A DNA stretch of 64,000 nucleotides from Microlunatus sp. Gsoil 973 (GCF_009707365.1 NZ_CP046122.1:1240001-1304000), one strand, 5' to 3'. Shown: positions 9,949 through 20,025, counted from the stretch's first letter. The notes: generated by a model not told the origin, from the sequence alone. Translations and numbers: made by a program.

Positions 9949-10938
9949 ATGAGCGACGCGGCCAATGGCGGCAGCGACCGTACGTTCACGGACGTGATCT
10001 TCGATTTGGGCGGGGTGGTGCTCCGCTGGGAGCCGCACCGGGCGTACGAACAGGTGATGCCTCCCGACCAGGTCGGCGACTTCATGGACGAGATCTGCTT
10101 CAAAGAATGGAACCTCCGCCATGACGCCGGACGTGACTGGGACGAGGGCGAGGCCGAGCTGATCTCACGGATGCCCCATCGTCGCGAGGCCATCGAGGCC
10201 TACCGGCGCTATTTCGACCAAACCATCACCGGCATGGTGCCCGGCACCGGCGCGATCATGACCGAACTGCGACAGGCCGACAAGCGGATCCTTGCGCTCA
10301 CCAACTGGTCGGCCGACCTCTTCCATCCGACGCGGCGCCGTTTCGGTCTGCTGAATCGTTTCGCCGGGATCGTGGTGTCCGGCGAGGAGGGTATCGCCAA
10401 GCCGGATCCGCAGCTGTTCAAGATCGTCTTCGACCGCTACGGCGTTGACCCCGAGTCGGCGATCTTCATCGACGACAACCCGCACAACTGCGATACCGCT
10501 GAGGGACTCGGCCTGGAGGTGATCAGGTTCACCGACGCCACGGCCGCGCGCCGACGACTGGTCGAACTCGGGCTGCTCGGTGAGCGCCCGGTCGTTCCGG
10601 GACCGATGTACCACATCGCGAAGCGGAAGCAGTGGGAGGCGGCCAAGGAACACGGCAACTACTGCTGGTCCACCCGTCGGGTGACCTACGAGACGCAGGG
10701 TTTCGTGCATTGCTGCCGGGCCGCCCAAGTGGCCGACGTCCGGAAGCGGAGCTACAGCGATCTGGCCGACGACGAACTGGTCGTGCTGCAGTTGGACCCG
10801 TCGTCGGTGTCGGCCCCGGTGATCATGGAAACCGACCCGGCGACCGGTGAGGAGTATCCGCACCTGTACGGCGACCTCAAGCCCGCGGATGTCACTGCGG
10901 AGCTTCCTGTCTCCGCCGTCGTCGGCGCAGCCCTGTGA
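9949..10938 (+). CDS. HAD-superfamily hydrolase fused to a DUF952 domain
   Basis: The N-terminal 215 residues are a HAD hydrolase: the nucleophile motif DVIFDLGGVVLRW, motif II LTNWSAD, the GIAKPDPQLF lysine and the FIDDNPHN metal site identify the haloacid dehalogenase/epoxide-hydrolase-N type. Residues about 222-329 match DUF952, beginning MYHIAKRKQWEAA and containing GFVHCC; this small domain of unknown role usually exists as its own protein. I chose the ATG at 9949 because GGAAGGGG lies 5 nt upstream; an ATG at 9916 is also in frame. The fusion suggests that the two activities handle one substrate. Confidence 0.88.
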   Translation: MSDAANGGSDRTFTDVIFDLGGVVLRWEPHRAYEQVMPPDQVGDFMDEICFKEWNLRHDAGRDWDEGEAELISRMPHRREAIEAYRRYFDQTITGMVPGTGAIMTELRQADKRILALTNWSADLFHPTRRRFGLLNRFAGIVVSGEEGIAKPDPQLFKIVFDRYGVDPESAIFIDDNPHNCDTAEGLGLEVIRFTDATAARRRLVELGLLGERPVVPGPMYHIAKRKQWEAAKEHGNYCWSTRRVTYETQGFVHCCRAAQVADVRKRSYSDLADDELVVLQLDPSSVSAPVIMETDPATGEEYPHLYGDLKPADVTAELPVSAVVGAAL

Positions 10939-10993
10939 GCCGGTCGGCTGACTAGGACAGATCGGGCGTGCGCACCCGCTTGATCTTTATGTG

Positions 10994-12523
10994 TCAGCCG
11001 AGGTCGAGTTCGACGGTGGCGAAGGAGTGCGGCGGCAGCGTCACCTGAAGGCCACGCGGATGATCATCGACCGCCTGCCACTGCGTCGGGCTGACCTGAT
11101 CAGGTCCGTCCGGAGTGTTGTGATCCTGGAGCGCTCCGGAGGTCAGCAACCGTCCCGTGGCGCCACGAATCTCGCGGCCGCGCAGGTCGAGCACGATGGA
11201 CGCCTCGTTCGACGCGTCGACGTTGGTCAACGAGATCAATGCCCGGCCGTCCTTGCTGCTCGCCGAGGCTGACAGCAGATCGACCTGGTACCCGCCGGCT
11301 GGGCGTGCCTGTGGCCCCTCGACGATGTGGGTCGGCAGCCGGTGCGCGTCCTGGTGTCCCTTGTTCATCTCGAAGACGTGATAGGTCGGCGTCAACACCA
11401 GCGCACCATCCGGGCCGTCGTCGGTGAGGATCATCGCCTGCAGGACGTTCACCGTCTGGGCGATGTTGGCCATCATCAACCGCTCGGCGTGATCATGGAA
11501 GATGTCGAAGTGGCTGCCGGCCACCAGCGCGTCCCGGAGTGTGTTCTGTTGGAACAGGAAGCCCGGATTGGTGCCCGGTTCGACATCCCACCAGGTGCCC
11601 CACTCGTCCAGCACCAGACCGATCGTCCGGTCCGGATCGTAGGCGTCCATGATCGCGGAGTGCCCGCGGATGATCCGGTCGATGAACTGCGCCTTGCCGA
11701 GGGTGAGGTAGTAGTCCTCGTCGTCGAACTCGGTCGCCGAGCCCTTGTGATCCCACGGCCCGACGACCGTGTAGTAGTGGATCGACAGTCCTTGGAAGAT
11801 CTTCTTCGGCGTCCGGGAGCAGCCGAGGCAGCTGATCGCCTTCATCAGCGCCTCGGTCCACTCCAGATCCCCGTCGGCGGCGCCGGCCGCGATCCGGTAG
11901 AGCTTGTTGTCACCGTGATCACGGCAGAAGGTGGCGTACTGCCGGGCGAGATCGGCGTACGCCTCGGCCCGCATGTTCCCGCCACAACCCCAGGCCTCGT
12001 TCCCGATGCCCCAGAACGGCACCCGCCACGGCTCCTCGCGGCCGTTGGCCTTGCGCAACCGGACCATCGGGCTGTCGCCGTCCCGGGTCAGGTATTCGAC
12101 CCAGTCGCTCATCTCCTTGACGGTCCCGGATCCGACATTGCCGTTGACGTACGGATCGGCGCCGAGCAGTTCGCACAGCGCCATGAACTCGTGGGTGCCG
12201 AAGTGATTGTTCTCCTCGACATTGCCCCAGTGCGTGTTCACCATCACCGGCCGCTGGTCCTTCGGCCCGATGCCGTCGGTCCAGTGGTACTCGTCGGCGA
12301 AACAGCCGCCGGGCCAGCGCAGGTTGGGGATGTTCAGCCTGCGCAGCGCCTCGACGACATCGGTACGGATGCCTCCCTCGTTCGGCAGCGGCGAGTCCTC
12401 GCCGACGTAGAAGCCGCCGTAGATGCACCGACCGAGGTGCTCGGAGAAGTGTCCGTAGAGATGCCGGTTGATCACCGGACCGGGAACATCAAGATCGATG
12501 ACGATGCGGGCGTCGTAGGCCAT
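10994..12523 (-). CDS. Alpha-L-arabinofuranosidase, GH51
   Basis: A 509-residue cytoplasmic-type GH51 retaining arabinofuranosidase that releases arabinose from arabino-oligosaccharides. It starts with the family's [26 protein letters not shown] segment in shorter form, has the acid/base Glu176 in GIGNEAWG and the nucleophile Glu307 in [10 protein letters not shown], and ends with the beta-sandwich domain. No signal peptide is seen. An ATG at 12535 would add four residues (MIIR); neither start has a good Shine-Dalgarno sequence. No sugar transporter or LacI-type regulator is next to it. Confidence 0.94.
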   Translation of the reverse strand: MAYDARIVIDLDVPGPVINRHLYGHFSEHLGRCIYGGFYVGEDSPLPNEGGIRTDVVEALRRLNIPNLRWPGGCFADEYHWTDGIGPKDQRPVMVNTHWGNVEENNHFGTHEFMALCELLGADPYVNGNVGSGTVKEMSDWVEYLTRDGDSPMVRLRKANGREEPWRVPFWGIGNEAWGCGGNMRAEAYADLARQYATFCRDHGDNKLYRIAAGAADGDLEWTEALMKAISCLGCSRTPKKIFQGLSIHYYTVVGPWDHKGSATEFDDEDYYLTLGKAQFIDRIIRGHSAIMDAYDPDRTIGLVLDEWGTWWDVEPGTNPGFLFQQNTLRDALVAGSHFDIFHDHAERLMMANIAQTVNVLQAMILTDDGPDGALVLTPTYHVFEMNKGHQDAHRLPTHIVEGPQARPAGGYQVDLLSASASSKDGRALISLTNVDASNEASIVLDLRGREIRGATGRLLTSGALQDHNTPDGPDQVSPTQWQAVDDHPRGLQVTLPPHSFATVELDLG

Positions 12524-12568
12524 GCGGATGATCATTCCAGTACGGCGGCTGATGTCGGCAGCGGGGTT

Positions 12569-12574
12569 TACCCT
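12569..12574 (+). promoter_or_regulatory. -10 box of the MmcQ/YjbR gene
   Basis: TACCCT ends 6 nt before the ATG at 12581, which has no Shine-Dalgarno sequence, so the gene is probably transcribed without a leader. No convincing -35 box is seen. Confidence 0.4.
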
Positions 12575-12580
12575 TCCCGC

Positions 12581-12934
12581 ATGACGGACTGGAAGGGCTA
12601 CGCCCTGGCCAAACCCGGTGCCTGGCCGGACGAACCCTGGGAGGGTGACCTGGTGGCCAAGGTCGGCGACAAGATCTTCGTCTTCCTCGGCGGTTCGGGA
12701 AACGGGCAGGTCACCAGCCTGGGGGTGAAATGCGGAGACCGGGAGGCCGCCGACGAATGGTTGCTGCGCTACCCGGATGACGCTGCCCGGATGGGCTACA
12801 TCGGCCAGCACGGCTGGAACACGTTGGCGGTCGGTTCGCGGATCCCCGACGATGAGCTGCGGGACGCGATCGACACGTCGTATGAGTTGATCGTCGCCAG
12901 ACTGCCCAAGCGGGTACGCGACACACTCGGCTGA
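12581..12934 (+). CDS. MmcQ/YjbR family protein
   Basis: A 117-residue protein of the MmcQ/YjbR group, small alpha/beta proteins with a cyanophage-like DNA-binding (CyaY-like) fold and no settled function. Typical segments are [20 protein letters not shown], the KIFVFLG strand, a [20 protein letters not shown] stretch and a C-terminal [17 protein letters not shown] helix. It is divergent to the arabinofuranosidase gene and lies 55 bp before the membrane-protein/TetR pair. Confidence 0.85.
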   Translation: MTDWKGYALAKPGAWPDEPWEGDLVAKVGDKIFVFLGGSGNGQVTSLGVKCGDREAADEWLLRYPDDAARMGYIGQHGWNTLAVGSRIPDDELRDAIDTSYELIVARLPKRVRDTLG

Positions 12935-12953
12935 GACGGACCTGGCAACTGTG

Positions 12954-12997
12954 TTGACCGCACGGTCAATACGGCTCACTATTGACCACATGGTCAA
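12954..12997 (+). promoter_or_regulatory. Promoter with two palindromic operators for the adjacent TetR regulator
   Basis: Two copies of the same 16-bp palindrome, TTGACC-N4-GGTCAA, lie at 12954-12969 and 12982-12997, 28 bp apart. The first overlaps a -35 box (TTGACC, 12954-12959). A CACTAT -10 box follows after a 17-bp spacer (12977-12982), and the second palindrome covers the end of the -10 box and the ATG at 12990. Binding of a dimer to either copy would block RNA polymerase. The regulator is most likely the TetR protein encoded two genes on (13400-14062), giving autorepression. Confidence 0.75.
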
Positions 12998-13403
12998 TAA
13001 CAACACTGCTGATACCCGGAAGCCTGACCTGGCGCTGGCGAGCAAGGCGGTCTGGGGCTACGTCGGGTTGACGGTGGCCGCCCTCATCGCACCCGTGGTG
13101 ATGACGGGGCTGGCACCGCAGCTGGCCACCGACGAGGCCTGGGGGCACCAGATCATCGTCGCGGTCTTCGCCGTCCTCCTGCCGTTGCGGATGCGCGCCG
13201 CACGCCGCGGAAGTACCGGTGCGGTGCGCGCAGTGATGATCATCGCCGTCGTGGTCGGCGTGGTGAATCTGGTGGAGGCGGTGCTCCCGGTGTTCCCGCT
13301 CTGGATGCGGATCGTGATGCTGGTCGTCGTGGTCACGATGGCGGCCCTGGTCGCGATCCTCACCGGACGGATCGGCGCGCGCACGGCAGCAGTCACCAAG
13401 TGA
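12990..13403 (+). CDS. Small membrane protein controlled by TetR
   Basis: A 137-residue protein with about four predicted transmembrane segments: [54 protein letters not shown] and [17 protein letters not shown]. It ends with a short basic tail. No known family is recognised. The ATG at 12990 follows the -10 box by 7 nt, so it is read from a leaderless transcript, and the start codon lies inside an operator. The stop overlaps the GTG of the tetR gene, so the two are co-transcribed; a transporter subunit or a stress-related membrane protein are both possible. Confidence 0.82.
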   Translation: MVNNNTADTRKPDLALASKAVWGYVGLTVAALIAPVVMTGLAPQLATDEAWGHQIIVAVFAVLLPLRMRAARRGSTGAVRAVMIIAVVVGVVNLVEAVLPVFPLWMRIVMLVVVVTMAALVAILTGRIGARTAAVTK

Positions 13404-14062
13404 CCGCTCCACCCGAAGACCCGGCGCCGCTCGAACCGGCGAGGGTAGCCAGAACGCGATTGGGCGTCGAGGAGCGTCGGGCCCAGATCGTCGCAGCGGC
13501 GCTCGAGGTGGTTGCCGAACGGGGTTACGCCCGGGCGTCGGCGTCCGCGATCGCCACAGCCGCCGGGGTGTCGAAGGGGCTGCTCTGGCACTACTTCGCC
13601 GACAAGGACGACCTGATGAAGCAGGCCGTCGTCTCGACGGTGGAGCAGATCGGCCGGGAGCTTGCCCGCGAGATCGACGTCTCGGCCCCACCGCCGGACA
13701 TCATCCGCGCCGGGATCGGGTGGATCGCCCGGTGGAGCGTCAGCCATCGTGGTGAGTTGCGGGCCATGGATGAGATCACCCGGGTGCTGCGCGACACCGA
13801 CGGGCAGCCGGCGTTCAGCCTGGCCGACTACGAACCCAACTATCAGCAGCAGGAGGCGCTGTTCCGGCGCGGACAGGAACTGGGCTACTTCCGGGCCTTC
13901 GACACCAGGGTCATGGCGGTCACCTACCAGGGGGCTGTCGACATGATGCTGTCCTACGTCGACAGCCACCCCGACACCGACGTGCAGCAGTACGCCGCGG
14001 CATTGGTCGACATCATCCTGGCCGCGGTCAGCGCACCCGCCCCGCCCCCGGCACGGAAGTGA
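13400..14062 (+). CDS. TetR-family transcriptional regulator
   Basis: A 220-residue one-component regulator. The N-terminal DNA-binding domain (about 20-70) has the TetR pattern: RRAQIVAAALEVVAERGY, the recognition-helix region IATAAGVSKGLLWHYFADKD, followed by a variable ligand-binding domain with the C-terminal dimer helices. A 20-residue Pro-rich extension precedes the domain. The GTG start overlaps the membrane-protein stop (GTGA). The paired palindromes upstream of the operon are its likely target; the ligand is unknown. Confidence 0.93.
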   Translation: MTAPPEDPAPLEPARVARTRLGVEERRAQIVAAALEVVAERGYARASASAIATAAGVSKGLLWHYFADKDDLMKQAVVSTVEQIGRELAREIDVSAPPPDIIRAGIGWIARWSVSHRGELRAMDEITRVLRDTDGQPAFSLADYEPNYQQQEALFRRGQELGYFRAFDTRVMAVTYQGAVDMMLSYVDSHPDTDVQQYAAALVDIILAAVSAPAPPPARK

Positions 14063-14082
14063 TTGCTACCGGCCTTCTCGGA

Positions 14083-14088
14083 TAGGGT
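14083..14088 (+). promoter_or_regulatory. -10 box of hisA
   Basis: TAGGGT lies 6 nt before the GTG at 14095, the same leaderless arrangement as at hisD, yebC, dop and cmk. It shows that hisA has its own promoter here and does not depend on readthrough from hisDCBH. Confidence 0.45.
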
Positions 14089-14094
14089 CGGGTG

Positions 14095-14859
14095 GTGCCC
14101 ATGCAGGAGAAGATCGTGTCGCGACTGGAGCTGCTGCCGGCCGTCGACGTCGCCGGTGGCCAGGCTGTCCAATTGGTCCAGGGCAGGGCGGGCAGCGAGA
14201 AGGTCTTCGGCGACCCCGTCGCCGCCGCGACCCGGTGGGCCGAGGCCGGCGCGGAGTGGATCCACCTGGTCGACCTGGACGCCGCCTTCGGGCGCGGCGA
14301 CAACGCCGAGGTGATCGGCCGGGTGATCGGGGAGATCTCGGCCTCCTGGGATCTGAAGTTCGAGCTGTCCGGCGGGATCCGCGACGACGCGTCGCTGGAC
14401 AGGGCACTGGCCACCGGGTGTCGCCGGGTCAATATCGGTACCGCCGCCCTGGAACGGCCCGAATGGTGTGAACAGGTGATCGTGGCCAACGGCGACCGCA
14501 TCGCGATCGGACTCGATGTCCGCGGCGAGACCCTCGCCGCCCGCGGCTGGACCACCGACGGTGGCAACGTCTACCAGACCCTTGCCCGGCTCGACGCTGC
14601 GGGCTGCGCCCGCTACGTGGTGACCGACGTGAACAGCGACGGCATGCTGTCGGGTCCCAATCTCGACCTGCTGCGCTCGATCTGTGCGCGCACCGACCGG
14701 CCGGTGGTGGCCAGCGGCGGCATCTCCACGCTGGACGACATCGCCCGGCTCCGCGACCTCGTCGATACCGGCGTGGAGGGCGCCATCATCGGCACCGCTC
14801 TGTACGTCGGCAACTTCACCCTGCAGGACGCGCTCCGAACGGCCGAGGTGAGCCGGTGA
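14095..14859 (+). CDS. hisA: Phosphoribosyl isomerase A (HisA/PriA)
   Basis: A (beta/alpha)8-barrel isomerase of about 254 residues acting on ProFAR in histidine synthesis. In actinobacteria this enzyme (PriA) usually also does the TrpF reaction. The catalytic Asp of the first strand is in [18 protein letters not shown], the second catalytic Asp in [14 protein letters not shown], and the phosphate-binding loops are ASGGIS and GAIIGTALY. In-frame starts at 14092, 14095 (GTG) and 14101 (ATG) exist; 14095 fits the -10 box. The next gene starts 4 nt before its stop, and hisF does not follow. Confidence 0.94.
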   Translation: MPMQEKIVSRLELLPAVDVAGGQAVQLVQGRAGSEKVFGDPVAAATRWAEAGAEWIHLVDLDAAFGRGDNAEVIGRVIGEISASWDLKFELSGGIRDDASLDRALATGCRRVNIGTAALERPEWCEQVIVANGDRIAIGLDVRGETLAARGWTTDGGNVYQTLARLDAAGCARYVVTDVNSDGMLSGPNLDLLRSICARTDRPVVASGGISTLDDIARLRDLVDTGVEGAIIGTALYVGNFTLQDALRTAEVSR

Positions 14860-17381
14860 CCAGCTCAGCGGCGCCGGCGGAGGCGTTCGGCACCCCGCTG
14901 CACGGCGCAACCCAGGCCGAGCATCCTGCGCCGACCCTCGACGGCCGGCTTAAGGACCTGCTGGCCGGGAGAAAGATCCTGCTGACCGGGGTCACCGGGT
15001 TCATCGGGGAGCAGTTGCTGTGGAAGATCCTCAACGACCTGCCCGACACCTCGGCGGCGGTGCTGGTCCGGCGCAAGGGATCGGCCTCGGCCCGGGACCG
15101 GATGATCAGCGTGGTCAAGAAGAAGATCTTCCGGGACCTGGCCGAGCCGTACGGGGGACCGGAAGGACTGCTGGACGCCAAGGTCACCTGCGTGGAGGGG
15201 GACCTGCCCAATGTCCCGGAACTGCCGCGGGACATCGACATCCTGGTCCACTGCGCCGGCGATGTGTCGTTCGATCCGCCGATCGACCGGGCGTTCAACA
15301 CCAACCTGATCGGGACGGCCAACCTGATCGACCGGTTCCTTGAGTCCTGCACCGGGGCGGCCGGCGAGCTGGTCCGGACGCCGCACTACGTGCACGTGTC
15401 GACCGCCTACACCGCGGGCCGACGGCGCGGTGCCATCGGTGAGGCGCCACACGCCAACGACATCGACTACGAGGCCGAGATGGTGGCTGGTCTCAAGATC
15501 GCCGCGGAGATCGAGACCCAGTCCCGCACCGCTGATCAACTCGCCAGGTTCCGCAAGGCCGCCGAACGCGAACATCGGGCCGCCGGACACCTGATCACCG
15601 CCACCGACACCGAACGGCGCCGCAAGGAATGGGTCCAGCAGAAGCTGGTCCAGGCCGGCACCGAGCGGGCCCGGTCGCTGGGCTGGACGGACGCGTACAC
15701 CTTCACCAAGGCGCTCGGTGAGAAGGTTGTTGCGGACAAGTGCAAGAACATCCGGTCCTCGATCGTCCGGCCGGCGATCGTCGAATCCTCGATCAAACAT
15801 CCGTACCCGGGCTGGATCGAGGGCTTCAAGATGGCCGAGCCGATCATCCTGGCCTACGGCCGGGGTGAACTGCCGGAGTTCCCGGCGTCGCCCGAGGCGA
15901 TCTGCGACGTCGTCCCCTGTGACTACGTGGTGAACGCGACCCTGGCGGTCGCTGCGACCGAGCCGAAGGTCGGGGTCTGCGAGTACTACCACGTGTCCAG
16001 CGGCGCCCGGAACCCGATGAGCTTCCGGGAGTTCTACGGGTACGTCCGCGACTACTTCGTGGAGAATCCGCTGGTCGCCGGAGAGCGCGGCGCTCCAGCA
16101 CTGCCACAGTGGCAATTCCCGGGGGCCGCGTCCATCGAACGCTTCCTGTCCCGGTCCGAGCGCGGCCACCAGATCGCCAACACCTTGATCAGGTTCGCAC
16201 CGCGGTCTGAACGCACCCGGCAGGCCGCCCGTGATCTTGACCGGTTCCGGTCCCGGATCGACTTCCTGCGCGAGTATCTCGGCCTCTACAACGAGTATGC
16301 CCAGTCGGAGTTGCATTTCGTCGACGACAACACCCTCCGGCTGACCCGCTCGTTGCACCCCGATGATCAGGCGACCTTCGGGTTCGACACCGGCGACTTC
16401 GACTGGACCGAGTACATCCTGCGGATCCACATTCCGTCGGTGGTGGCGCCGGTCCGACGGCTGGAGGCGTTGCGGCGACGGCGCGGGAACCGGTCGACCA
16501 CCTTCGTCGACCTGAGCCGTACCAAGGACAAGCCGGGCGAGGTGCTGGCCGCTTTCGATCTTGACGGCACCGTCATGCAGACGAATGTGATCGAGCAGTA
16601 CCTGTGGACCAAACTTCCTGATCTTGCTCCGACCGGGAAGCTGCGTGAGCTGGCGACGATCGCCGGCAAGCTGCCCAGCTATCTGCGTGCCGACCGGACC
16701 GACCGTGGGATGTTCCTGCGCACCATCTACCGCCGGTACGCCGGTGCTGATCTTGCCGCGCTGGAGGAGTTCGTCGACACCGTGCTGGCCAGGGAGATCC
16801 TGTCCCGGCTTTCGCCCGAAGCTGTACGCCGGGCCCGGGAACACCGGGCCGCCGGCCACACCACGGTGCTGATCACCGGGGCGATCCGGCCGCTGACCCG
16901 GCCGCTGCGGCCGTTGTTCGACGTCATCGTGGCCAGCGATCTGGCCACCGACGCCAACGGCATCTGCACCGGGTTCCTGACCGGCCCACCGATGGTCGGG
17001 GAGAGCCGCGCCGCCTGGCTCAACCACTACGCGAATCTGCACGGCATCGACCTGAGCCGCAGCTACGCCTACGCAGACAGCCATCCGGACCTGGCGATGC
17101 TGTCGGTGGTCGGCCGGCCGGTGGTGGTCAGCCCGGACATCGCGCTGATGCGAGCCGCCTCGGCCAACGGCTGGAGCACCGTCGAGTGGACCAGCAGGTC
17201 CCAGGAGCCGCGATGGACGCGTCCGTTGCTGATCCGCGGCCGCGACGTCCCACCGGCATCGCGTCCTGATGCTGTCGGGCCTGATGCTGTCGGGCACGCT
17301 GCTGTCACGCACGTCGAAGGCGGAGGAGAATCAGTGGGCATCGCCGGCGGAACGTCGGACAACGTGAGGGAGGACCGCTGA
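14856..17381 (+). CDS. Fatty acyl reductase-like protein fused to a HAD-IB phosphatase domain
   Basis: An 841-residue two-part protein. Residues about 38-520 resemble NAD(P)H-dependent acyl-CoA reductases of the male-sterility family: the Rossmann motif [19 protein letters not shown], the [11 protein letters not shown] segment and the YTFTK Tyr-Lys pair. Residues about 560-770 are a HAD-IB hydrolase (FDLDGT with nucleophile Asp568 and acid/base Asp570; later [11 protein letters not shown]). Such fusions are known in actinobacteria. A membrane or wax-type lipid role is my inference, supported by the PlsC-like gene two places downstream. The last 60 residues are low in complexity ([10 protein letters not shown]). 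Confidence 0.85.
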   Translation: MTSSAAPAEAFGTPLHGATQAEHPAPTLDGRLKDLLAGRKILLTGVTGFIGEQLLWKILNDLPDTSAAVLVRRKGSASARDRMISVVKKKIFRDLAEPYGGPEGLLDAKVTCVEGDLPNVPELPRDIDILVHCAGDVSFDPPIDRAFNTNLIGTANLIDRFLESCTGAAGELVRTPHYVHVSTAYTAGRRRGAIGEAPHANDIDYEAEMVAGLKIAAEIETQSRTADQLARFRKAAEREHRAAGHLITATDTERRRKEWVQQKLVQAGTERARSLGWTDAYTFTKALGEKVVADKCKNIRSSIVRPAIVESSIKHPYPGWIEGFKMAEPIILAYGRGELPEFPASPEAICDVVPCDYVVNATLAVAATEPKVGVCEYYHVSSGARNPMSFREFYGYVRDYFVENPLVAGERGAPALPQWQFPGAASIERFLSRSERGHQIANTLIRFAPRSERTRQAARDLDRFRSRIDFLREYLGLYNEYAQSELHFVDDNTLRLTRSLHPDDQATFGFDTGDFDWTEYILRIHIPSVVAPVRRLEALRRRRGNRSTTFVDLSRTKDKPGEVLAAFDLDGTVMQTNVIEQYLWTKLPDLAPTGKLRELATIAGKLPSYLRADRTDRGMFLRTIYRRYAGADLAALEEFVDTVLAREILSRLSPEAVRRAREHRAAGHTTVLITGAIRPLTRPLRPLFDVIVASDLATDANGICTGFLTGPPMVGESRAAWLNHYANLHGIDLSRSYAYADSHPDLAMLSVVGRPVVVSPDIALMRAASANGWSTVEWTSRSQEPRWTRPLLIRGRDVPPASRPDAVGPDAVGHAAVTHVEGGGESVGIAGGTSDNVREDR

Positions 17382-18935
17382 ATGGCGCGCCCTGGATTCG
17401 TACTCGAGGTTGACGATCGGACACCGCCGCTGCTGGTGACCGACGGTCCCCGCGTGCGGCTGGAACGCTTCCCGCTGGGCACCGAGGTGCTCTACTCGGC
17501 CGAGGGTCTGCAGGCGGTGGACGACCTCATCTCCACCATCGACGCAGCGCTGGCCGCACCGCAGGATTCTGCGCCGCTGGGCGAACGGCTGCGACCGGGC
17601 ATGAAGCTGACAATCGTCTTCGACGGAGTGAACGGCACCCCGGCGCTGCGCACCCCGGATGTCCGGGGACGGATCATCGAGCGGGTGCTGATCCTCGCGG
17701 CAGCGGCCGGGGTGGATGACGTCCAGCTGATCTGCGCCACCGGACTAAGCCGGCGCAACACCGAGGGGGAGCTGCGTCAACTGCTCGGTGAGCGGGTGTT
17801 CCGCTCCTTCTATGCCGACGGCAACCTGACCAACCACGATGCCGAGGACACCGAGCGGCTGACCGTGATCGCCCCGGCCTCTGACACACATCCGGAGATC
17901 GCCGTCAACAGCCGTGTCGCCGAATCGGATCTGCTGGTCACGGTGCATCTCAGCCACGACCTCGGCCAGGGCGGACTGTCCGGCACCGGTCCCCGGGCGA
18001 TCGCCACCGGTCTCGGCTCGGTCCCGGTCATCGCAGCCATCCGCCGGCACGGCGCCGCGCCCGGACTGGCCGACGAGATCGGCGCCGCGGTCGCCGACGC
18101 CGTCCCGGTGTTCAGCGTGGAGGCCGTCCTGGACAACAACAACTACCCGCCGGGTCTGGACTTCCTCGCGGCCCGGGAATGGGAGTGGACGCTGAAATCG
18201 CAGGCCAAGCTGTTCGGCCTGCGCCGGGCCACGGCCCTGCCGTCCCGGTACACCCGGCTGATCAACGACCGGCTGGAGTCGGGCTACCGGGTCACCTCGG
18301 TGATCGCAGGATCGGCGGAGACTGTCGCCGCAGCCGGCCGGGCACGGATCATCGACCAGCAGCGGGTCGAGGTCTCCGGGCAGGCCGACGTGCTGGTTCT
18401 GGGTGTTCCTCCGGTCACCGCCTACAGCGTCGGATCGGTCACCGACCCTTTGCAGGCCGCCTGGCACGCCCTCGGCGTCGGATACAACTCGGTGACCGGC
18501 GGCCCGCTGGTGCGGCCGGGCGGGGCGGTGATCGTCTTCCACCCGCTGACCCAGGACTTCAGCACCCTCCAGCATCCGGCGACCATCGACTTCTTCGCCG
18601 ACGTGCTGCCGACAACGACCGACGCCGGTGAACTGGCCGACCGGTTCGAGTCGAAGTTCGCCGACGACCCCTGGTACACCGAGCTCTACCGGAGCTCGCA
18701 GGCCTTCCACGGGCTGCACCCGTTCCACCTCTGGTACCAGCTGGCTCCCGCAGCCGAACAGGCCGGGGACGTGGTGTTCGTCGGCGGCGACCGGCGTAGC
18801 GCCGACCGGCTCGGCTTCCGGGCGGCATCCACCCTGGCCGATGCCTTGGAGATCACCTCCGCGACCGTCGGTAGGACACCCCGGATCCGTTATCTCCACA
18901 CCCCGCCGGCCCTGCTGGGCGACGTACGTGAGTGA
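17382..18935 (+). CDS. LarA-like (DUF2088) domain protein
   Basis: A 517-residue protein whose N-terminal half resembles the nickel-pincer lactate racemase fold: LTIVFDGVNGTPALRTPD, then DVQLICATGLSRRNTEGEL and LLVTVHLSHDLGQGGLSGTG. The lysine that in LarA anchors the cofactor is not evident in that last segment, so racemase activity is doubtful. The gene starts directly behind the acyl reductase-HAD stop, and its own stop overlaps the acyltransferase start, so the three form one operon. The substrate may be a 2-hydroxy acid or its ester; this is a guess. Confidence 0.72.
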   Translation: MARPGFVLEVDDRTPPLLVTDGPRVRLERFPLGTEVLYSAEGLQAVDDLISTIDAALAAPQDSAPLGERLRPGMKLTIVFDGVNGTPALRTPDVRGRIIERVLILAAAAGVDDVQLICATGLSRRNTEGELRQLLGERVFRSFYADGNLTNHDAEDTERLTVIAPASDTHPEIAVNSRVAESDLLVTVHLSHDLGQGGLSGTGPRAIATGLGSVPVIAAIRRHGAAPGLADEIGAAVADAVPVFSVEAVLDNNNYPPGLDFLAAREWEWTLKSQAKLFGLRRATALPSRYTRLINDRLESGYRVTSVIAGSAETVAAAGRARIIDQQRVEVSGQADVLVLGVPPVTAYSVGSVTDPLQAAWHALGVGYNSVTGGPLVRPGGAVIVFHPLTQDFSTLQHPATIDFFADVLPTTTDAGELADRFESKFADDPWYTELYRSSQAFHGLHPFHLWYQLAPAAEQAGDVVFVGGDRRSADRLGFRAASTLADALEITSATVGRTPRIRYLHTPPALLGDVRE

Positions 18936-19970
18936 TCCGGATCGCAGGCCGGCGGCCTGGAGTCGGGCGCCGGTCCGACGGGGTCTGGGCGACCGGCTTC
19001 GTGAGGCCGCGGGGGACGTTCGGGCCCTGCGGGCAGGCTGGACGGCGGCGCATCGGGCCCCGGAGTCGAACCGCGATCGCCTGCCGGACGGCCGCCCGGC
19101 CGGGTTGAGCACCCAGTTGCGGGAGTTGCTGCCGCACAGCCCGAGGGTGGCCGGGCCGATGCCCGAGCACTGGACGCGGCGGGCGCCTGCCCGGAACCTG
19201 CGCCGACTGCTGCACGCCGGGGTGACCCGGCCGCTGCTGGTCTCCCAGGTCCAACTCGACATCGGCGGCATCGAGGAGTTGCCGAGCACCGGGGATCCGG
19301 TGCTGCTGGTGGCCAACCATGCCAGCCATCTGGACATACCGCTGCTGCTCGAGGCGCTGCCCGCCGCGTACCGCTGCCTGACCAGTGTCGCGGTGATCCC
19401 AGGTTCCGCGCTGACCTCACCTTGGCGGGCGATGGCGTCCGCTGCGGTGTTCAACACCGTGCCGCTGCGCGACGACGTCTGCCGGAAGTTGCTGCGGTCC
19501 GGCTGGAACGTCTTGTTGTTCGGCGAACCGAGCCGATCCGCCGACGGGTTCGTCGGCGAGTTCACCGACGACGCCGCCCGGCTGGCGGTCGAGGAGGACG
19601 TCCGGATCGCGCCGATCGGCATCCGGGGCAGCTTCGCCGCGATGCCACGCGGTCGGAACCGACCGGTCCTTGGCTGGCCCGGGGAGGCCGCTCGGGACCG
19701 GCCGGCCGGACCAGGCCGCGGGTGAGCGTGCGGTTTGGGCCGCTGCTGACGGCTGCCGACGGCGAGTCGGCCGACGATCTCACCCGACGTGTCAACCGTG
19801 CCGTGGAGAACCTGATCGCCGAGGACGTCACCACCTGGTGGCGCAGCCTGCGCGATCTTGGCGCCGACGCGCAGACCGCGCCGCCGGTCGGCAGTTGGCG
19901 GCGGATCTGGGCCCAGAGCCAGTCCGCCGAACCCGGCGGTCAGGCCCGCCGGCCACGCATCTGGCCCTGA
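18928..19970 (+). pseudogene. PlsC-like acyltransferase broken by one frameshift
   Basis: The first reading frame (GTG at 18928 to a stop at 19725) carries a glycerolipid acyltransferase domain: ANHASHLDIPLLLEAL is the NHxxxxD catalytic motif, and LLFGEPSRSADG stands where FPEGTRS is expected. The expected continuation RPRVSVRFGPLL and the C-terminal helices are found in another frame that ends at 19970. The frame change lies between about 19675 and 19715, in a G- and C-rich stretch that includes GGGG at 19680-19683, and equals one lost base. It is either a decayed gene or a sequence error; if mended, the protein is about 347 residues. Confidence 0.7.
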
Positions 19971-20012
19971 CCCCGGCCGGTCGCCGGATCAGGGGCAGAA
20001 GGTGTCCCGGGC

Positions 20013-20018
20013 TAGGAT
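20013..20018 (+). promoter_or_regulatory. -10 box of yebC
   Basis: TAGGAT ends 7 nt before the ATG at 20026. No Shine-Dalgarno sequence is present, so a leaderless start is likely. Confidence 0.45.
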
Positions 20019-20025
20019 GCAACCT

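Noticed and set aside
12524-13045. Upstream extension of the arabinofuranosidase frame
   Set aside because: It would cover the MmcQ gene and the TetR operators, and GH51 homology begins only at about 12523.
14865-17312. Long minus-strand open frame (815 codons) opposite the acyl reductase-HAD gene
   Set aside because: Its translation is rich in Arg, Gly, Asp and Val without any motif; it mirrors the codon pattern of the real gene, as is usual in high-GC DNA.
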